A DNA stretch of 64,000 nt from Polaribacter butkevichii (GTDB lineage: Bacteria > Bacteroidota > Bacteroidia > Flavobacteriales > Flavobacteriaceae), in assembly GCF_038024105.1 (NCBI RefSeq), contig NZ_CP150661.1, positions 1,259,001-1,323,000 on the forward strand. Direction: 5' to 3'. Under the pieces are notes generated by a model. It saw only the letters and a list, made by a program, of their open reading frames with translations, was not told the DNA's origin and did no database searches. Below, one piece after another: positions 63,221 through 64,000 of this stretch. Every line of letters starts with the position of its first letter. Positions within the stretch are counted from its first letter, which is position 1. The translations under genes and the position numbers were made by a program.

Positions 63221-64000
63221 TTACTCTCCTGCTTCTGGAAAAACAATAGCTCTATTTCCTGAAACAATGATCTGATGATTTAAATGGTTTTTTACAGCTC
63301 TTGCCAAAACCAATTTTTCTATATCTGCACCAATTCTTTTTAAAGTTGTTGGTGTACTTTCGTGCGTTACAGGTTTTACATCTTGCTCTATAATGGGTCC
63401 TTCATCTAAATCTACCGTTGCATAATGTGCCGTTGCCCCTATTAACTTAACTCCTCTTTCATAGGCTTTTCTATAAGGATTTGCTCCTTGAAAAGCGGGT
63501 AAAAAAGAATGATGAATATTGATGATTTTTTCTGGATAATGATTGATAAAATCTGCAGATAAAATTTGCATATATCTTGCCATAATTATCAAATCTATAT
63601 CGCTAGCATCTAACAATTCTTTAACCTGTGCTTCTTGTTCTAATTTGGTTTCTTTGGTAACTGGTAAATAATGAAAAGGAATATGAAACATGTTTGCAAT
63701 GTATCTTAACTTATCATGATTACTAATAATCATTTTTACATTACAATCTAATCGTCCTTCTTTAGAACGTTCTAACAAATCATATAAATTATGACTTGTA
63801 TGTGAAACCATAATGGCTACATTTTGTTTTTTATCATCGTAATTTACAGACCAATCTATATTTAAGGGAGTTGCCAATTCTAAAAAACTACTTTCTAATT
63901 CTTTTTTAGAAAGTGTTGTTCCGTCTGCATTTAAACGAATTCGCATAAAATAGGTGTTCTCAATAGCATTTACGTATTGCTGTGAGCTTACAATATTAAA
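63221..64000 (-). CDS. purU: Formyltetrahydrofolate deformylase, 5' end outside window
   Basis: The frame stays open to the right edge: 18 further codons (ending in 'AIENTYFMRIRLN') precede the internal methionine at 63946 and belong to the N-terminal ACT domain. The catalytic formyl-transferase domain shows 'NIHHSFLPAFQGANPYRKA', 'GATAHYA' and 'DEGPIIEQD'. The enzyme frees formate from 10-formyl-THF to balance one-carbon units. About 260 of roughly 280 residues are present. Confidence 0.93.
   Translation of the reverse strand, partial: FNIVSSQQYVNAIENTYFMRIRLNADGTTLSKKELESSFLELATPLNIDWSVNYDDKKQNVAIMVSHTSHNLYDLLERSKEGRLDCNVKMIISNHDKLRYIANMFHIPFHYLPVTKETKLEQEAQVKELLDASDIDLIIMARYMQILSADFINHYPEKIINIHHSFLPAFQGANPYRKAYERGVKLIGATAHYATVDLDEGPIIEQDVKPVTHESTPTTLKRIGADIEKLVLARAVKNHLNHQIIVSGNRAIVFPEAGE

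Noticed and set aside
63221..63946. Complete 241-residue PurU starting at ATG 63946
   Set aside because: The frame continues open to the window edge with ACT-domain-like residues; the methionine is internal.

Overview
The window is an AT-rich, gene-dense stretch of a marine-type Flavobacteriaceae chromosome (phylum Bacteroidota), most like the Polaribacter/Tenacibaculum group. The evidence is Bacteroidota promoter boxes (TAnnTTTG, sometimes with an upstream TTG), the near absence of Shine-Dalgarno sequences, several TTG starts, and lineage proteins such as bL38 (DUF4295), DUF6702 and a cyclophilin-FKBP fusion. I see no prophage, insertion sequence, CRISPR array, tRNA or rRNA gene. The genus is an inference.

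Layout. 1-9000 (minus): one long co-directional run from an envelope amidase and an MCE protein through a membrane Fe-S redox pair to menaquinone genes (menA, menC, 5' end of menE) with a SPOR-like protein, a beta-lactamase-fold hydrolase, an SRPBCC protein and a CPBP protease. 9093-12230 (plus): an LptD-like protein and ridA, separated and followed by heptanucleotide tandem arrays. 12349-19052 (minus): gapA, pfkA and a giant TamB. 19208-22117 (plus): tsaD and an LtaS-like phosphotransferase. 22185-25375 (minus): a four-gene signalling operon made of a coiled-coil protein, a protein with a predicted longin/roadblock-like fold, a Rab-like small GTPase and a hybrid histidine kinase. This is the best candidate here for an undescribed system. 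25479-29410: a beta-lactamase-fold hydrolase, a conserved unknown, and an ECF sigma/membrane/periplasmic trio. 29464-33097 (minus): small unknowns, a CatA-like acyltransferase, HAD phosphatase, kdsB, a PTPS/QueD protein and idi.

33220-46934 is mostly plus strand: lipoprotein cyclophilin, prfC, a barrel protein, the cyclophilin-FKBP fusion, then (minus) a small acidic protein and a MATE pump, then tpx, dgkA-like, ftsK, a LolA-like protein, an LptF/G permease and ribB with a decayed GTP cyclohydrolase II domain. 47037-49095: TetR plus SDR, and pepE. 49191-56665: three tandem secreted CarboxypepD_reg-like paralogs, DUF6702 and two tandem M1 metallopeptidases. 57048-59026: cysteine synthase and a CDF cation transporter. 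59092-64000 (minus): ftsY, the bL28-bL33-bL38 ribosomal operon, cinA, a FAH-family hydrolase and the 3' part of purU.

The window holds much of an outer-membrane programme (lptD, LptF/G, LolA-like, kdsB, tamB, MCE), a quinone/redox block and central glycolysis. Non-coding structure includes clear hairpin terminators, three heptamer arrays, three copies of a dispersed TCGAG-type inverted-repeat family, and a structured spacer upstream of ftsY with competing stems.
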